A DNA stretch of 64,000 bases, taken from NCBI RefSeq assembly GCF_014863405.1, contig NZ_JACZZA010000008.1, positions 248,001-312,000 on the forward strand, read 5' to 3'. The DNA is from Dyella acidiphila (GTDB lineage Bacteria; Pseudomonadota; Gammaproteobacteria; Xanthomonadales; Rhodanobacteraceae). Within the stretch, counting starts at the first letter, position 1, and the number at the start of each line of letters is the position of its first letter. A model generated the notes under the pieces. That model saw nothing but the letters and a program-made list of their open reading frames with translations. It was not told the DNA's origin and searched no databases. The translations under genes were made by a program, and so were the position numbers. Below are positions 63,770 through 64,000 of this stretch, in pieces.

Positions 63770-63791
63770 CCGGAAACAGGTTGCGGCGAGA

Positions 63792-63815
63792 GGGGAGGCG
63801 ACAGCCCCCCTTTTT
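63792..63815 (+). terminator. Intrinsic terminator after the His-rich gene
   Basis: GGGGAGGC (63792-63799) pairs with GCCCCCC (63804-63810) with one bulged A and a GACA loop; five T follow (63811-63815). Confidence 0.75.
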
Positions 63816-64000
63816 GCTTTCCATGACTAAATCAGATACGGGCGGGAAGTGGGCGGCAGTCGGCCACACACATTGCTGAGCATGACCAAGCCGGCGCATA
63901 GGCGCGGATAGAAGACGCCTTCGCTTCGCGATAGCTGAAAGAAGACGCTGAAGATCCGCGCAAAGTGGTAAAAACCGTTATGTCAGGGGGCACGTTATTT

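Noticed and set aside
1-64000. CRISPR arrays, rRNA, tRNA and intact insertion sequences
   Set aside because: No regularly spaced repeats with unique spacers, no cloverleaf sequence and no transposase gene were found.

Overview
The window is GC-rich and almost fully coding, with short Shine-Dalgarno-led genes and many 4-base stop/start overlaps. The gene set looks like a gammaproteobacterium of the Xanthomonadales, probably Rhodanobacteraceae (Dyella/Rhodanobacter/Luteibacter-like). It includes hybrid PAS kinases with HWE modules, a NodT-type efflux lipoprotein with EmrA/EmrB-like partners, DUF6496 and PA2169-type proteins, and an alternative complex III/caa3 oxidase operon. The taxonomic placement is inference from family content, not from a marker gene. 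I found no rRNA, tRNA, CRISPR array, intact insertion sequence or phage.

Layout. 1-5.8 kb: two divergent hybrid histidine kinases, the first running off the left edge. 5.8-8.1 kb: small stress-type genes (DUF421, DUF3309, a histone H1-like DUF6496 protein). 8.1-12.5 kb: a tripartite drug efflux operon. 12.7-17.3 kb: a ThDP-dependent pyruvate oxidase-like enzyme, a metallothionein-like protein, transketolase and a PA2169-type four-helix protein. 17.5-19.5 kb: an SDR, a small lipoprotein, a frameshifted small gene and a glycine-zipper protein. 19.5-31.3 kb: a 12-gene respiratory operon (actABCDEF, an unknown anchor protein, sco, cytochrome c oxidase subunits II, I, III and IV) ending in a strong hairpin. 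Quinol is oxidised by ACIII and electrons pass via cytochrome c domains to the caa3 oxidase.

31.4-42.9 kb: PRC-barrel protein, small proteins with an attenuator-like leader, a GH15 glucosidase, then two leftward operons. One encodes an enolase-superfamily dehydratase, a sensory-rhodopsin-transducer (ASRT) family protein and an SDR. The other encodes a GMC dehydrogenase, a gluconate 2-dehydrogenase subunit-3 protein and a membrane protein made of two repeats, each with three conserved His. An AI-2E-type permease and a two-repeat unknown protein follow.

43.5-47.2 kb: four overlapping genes (GT2 glycosyltransferase, acyl-CoA-dehydrogenase-like flavoprotein, PIG-L deacetylase, NodS-type methyltransferase). 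This is the best candidate for an undescribed biosynthetic system. A decayed second copy (NodS gene intact, PIG-L reduced to its C-terminus, with the same 14-base overlap) lies at 57.6-58.3 kb. 47.4-57.5 kb: DUF2252 protein, an OmpR-type regulator with a frameshifted C-terminus, small membrane proteins, an SseB-like pair, and a giant CheB-CheR-PAS-HWE kinase with a single-domain response regulator.

58.5-61.4 kb looks mobile: a broken DUF2971 gene, a tyrosine recombinase divergent from a KfrA-like protein over a palindromic operator, then an iteron-like cluster. 61.8-64 kb: small stress proteins (glycine-zipper, BON, a His-rich 80-residue protein).
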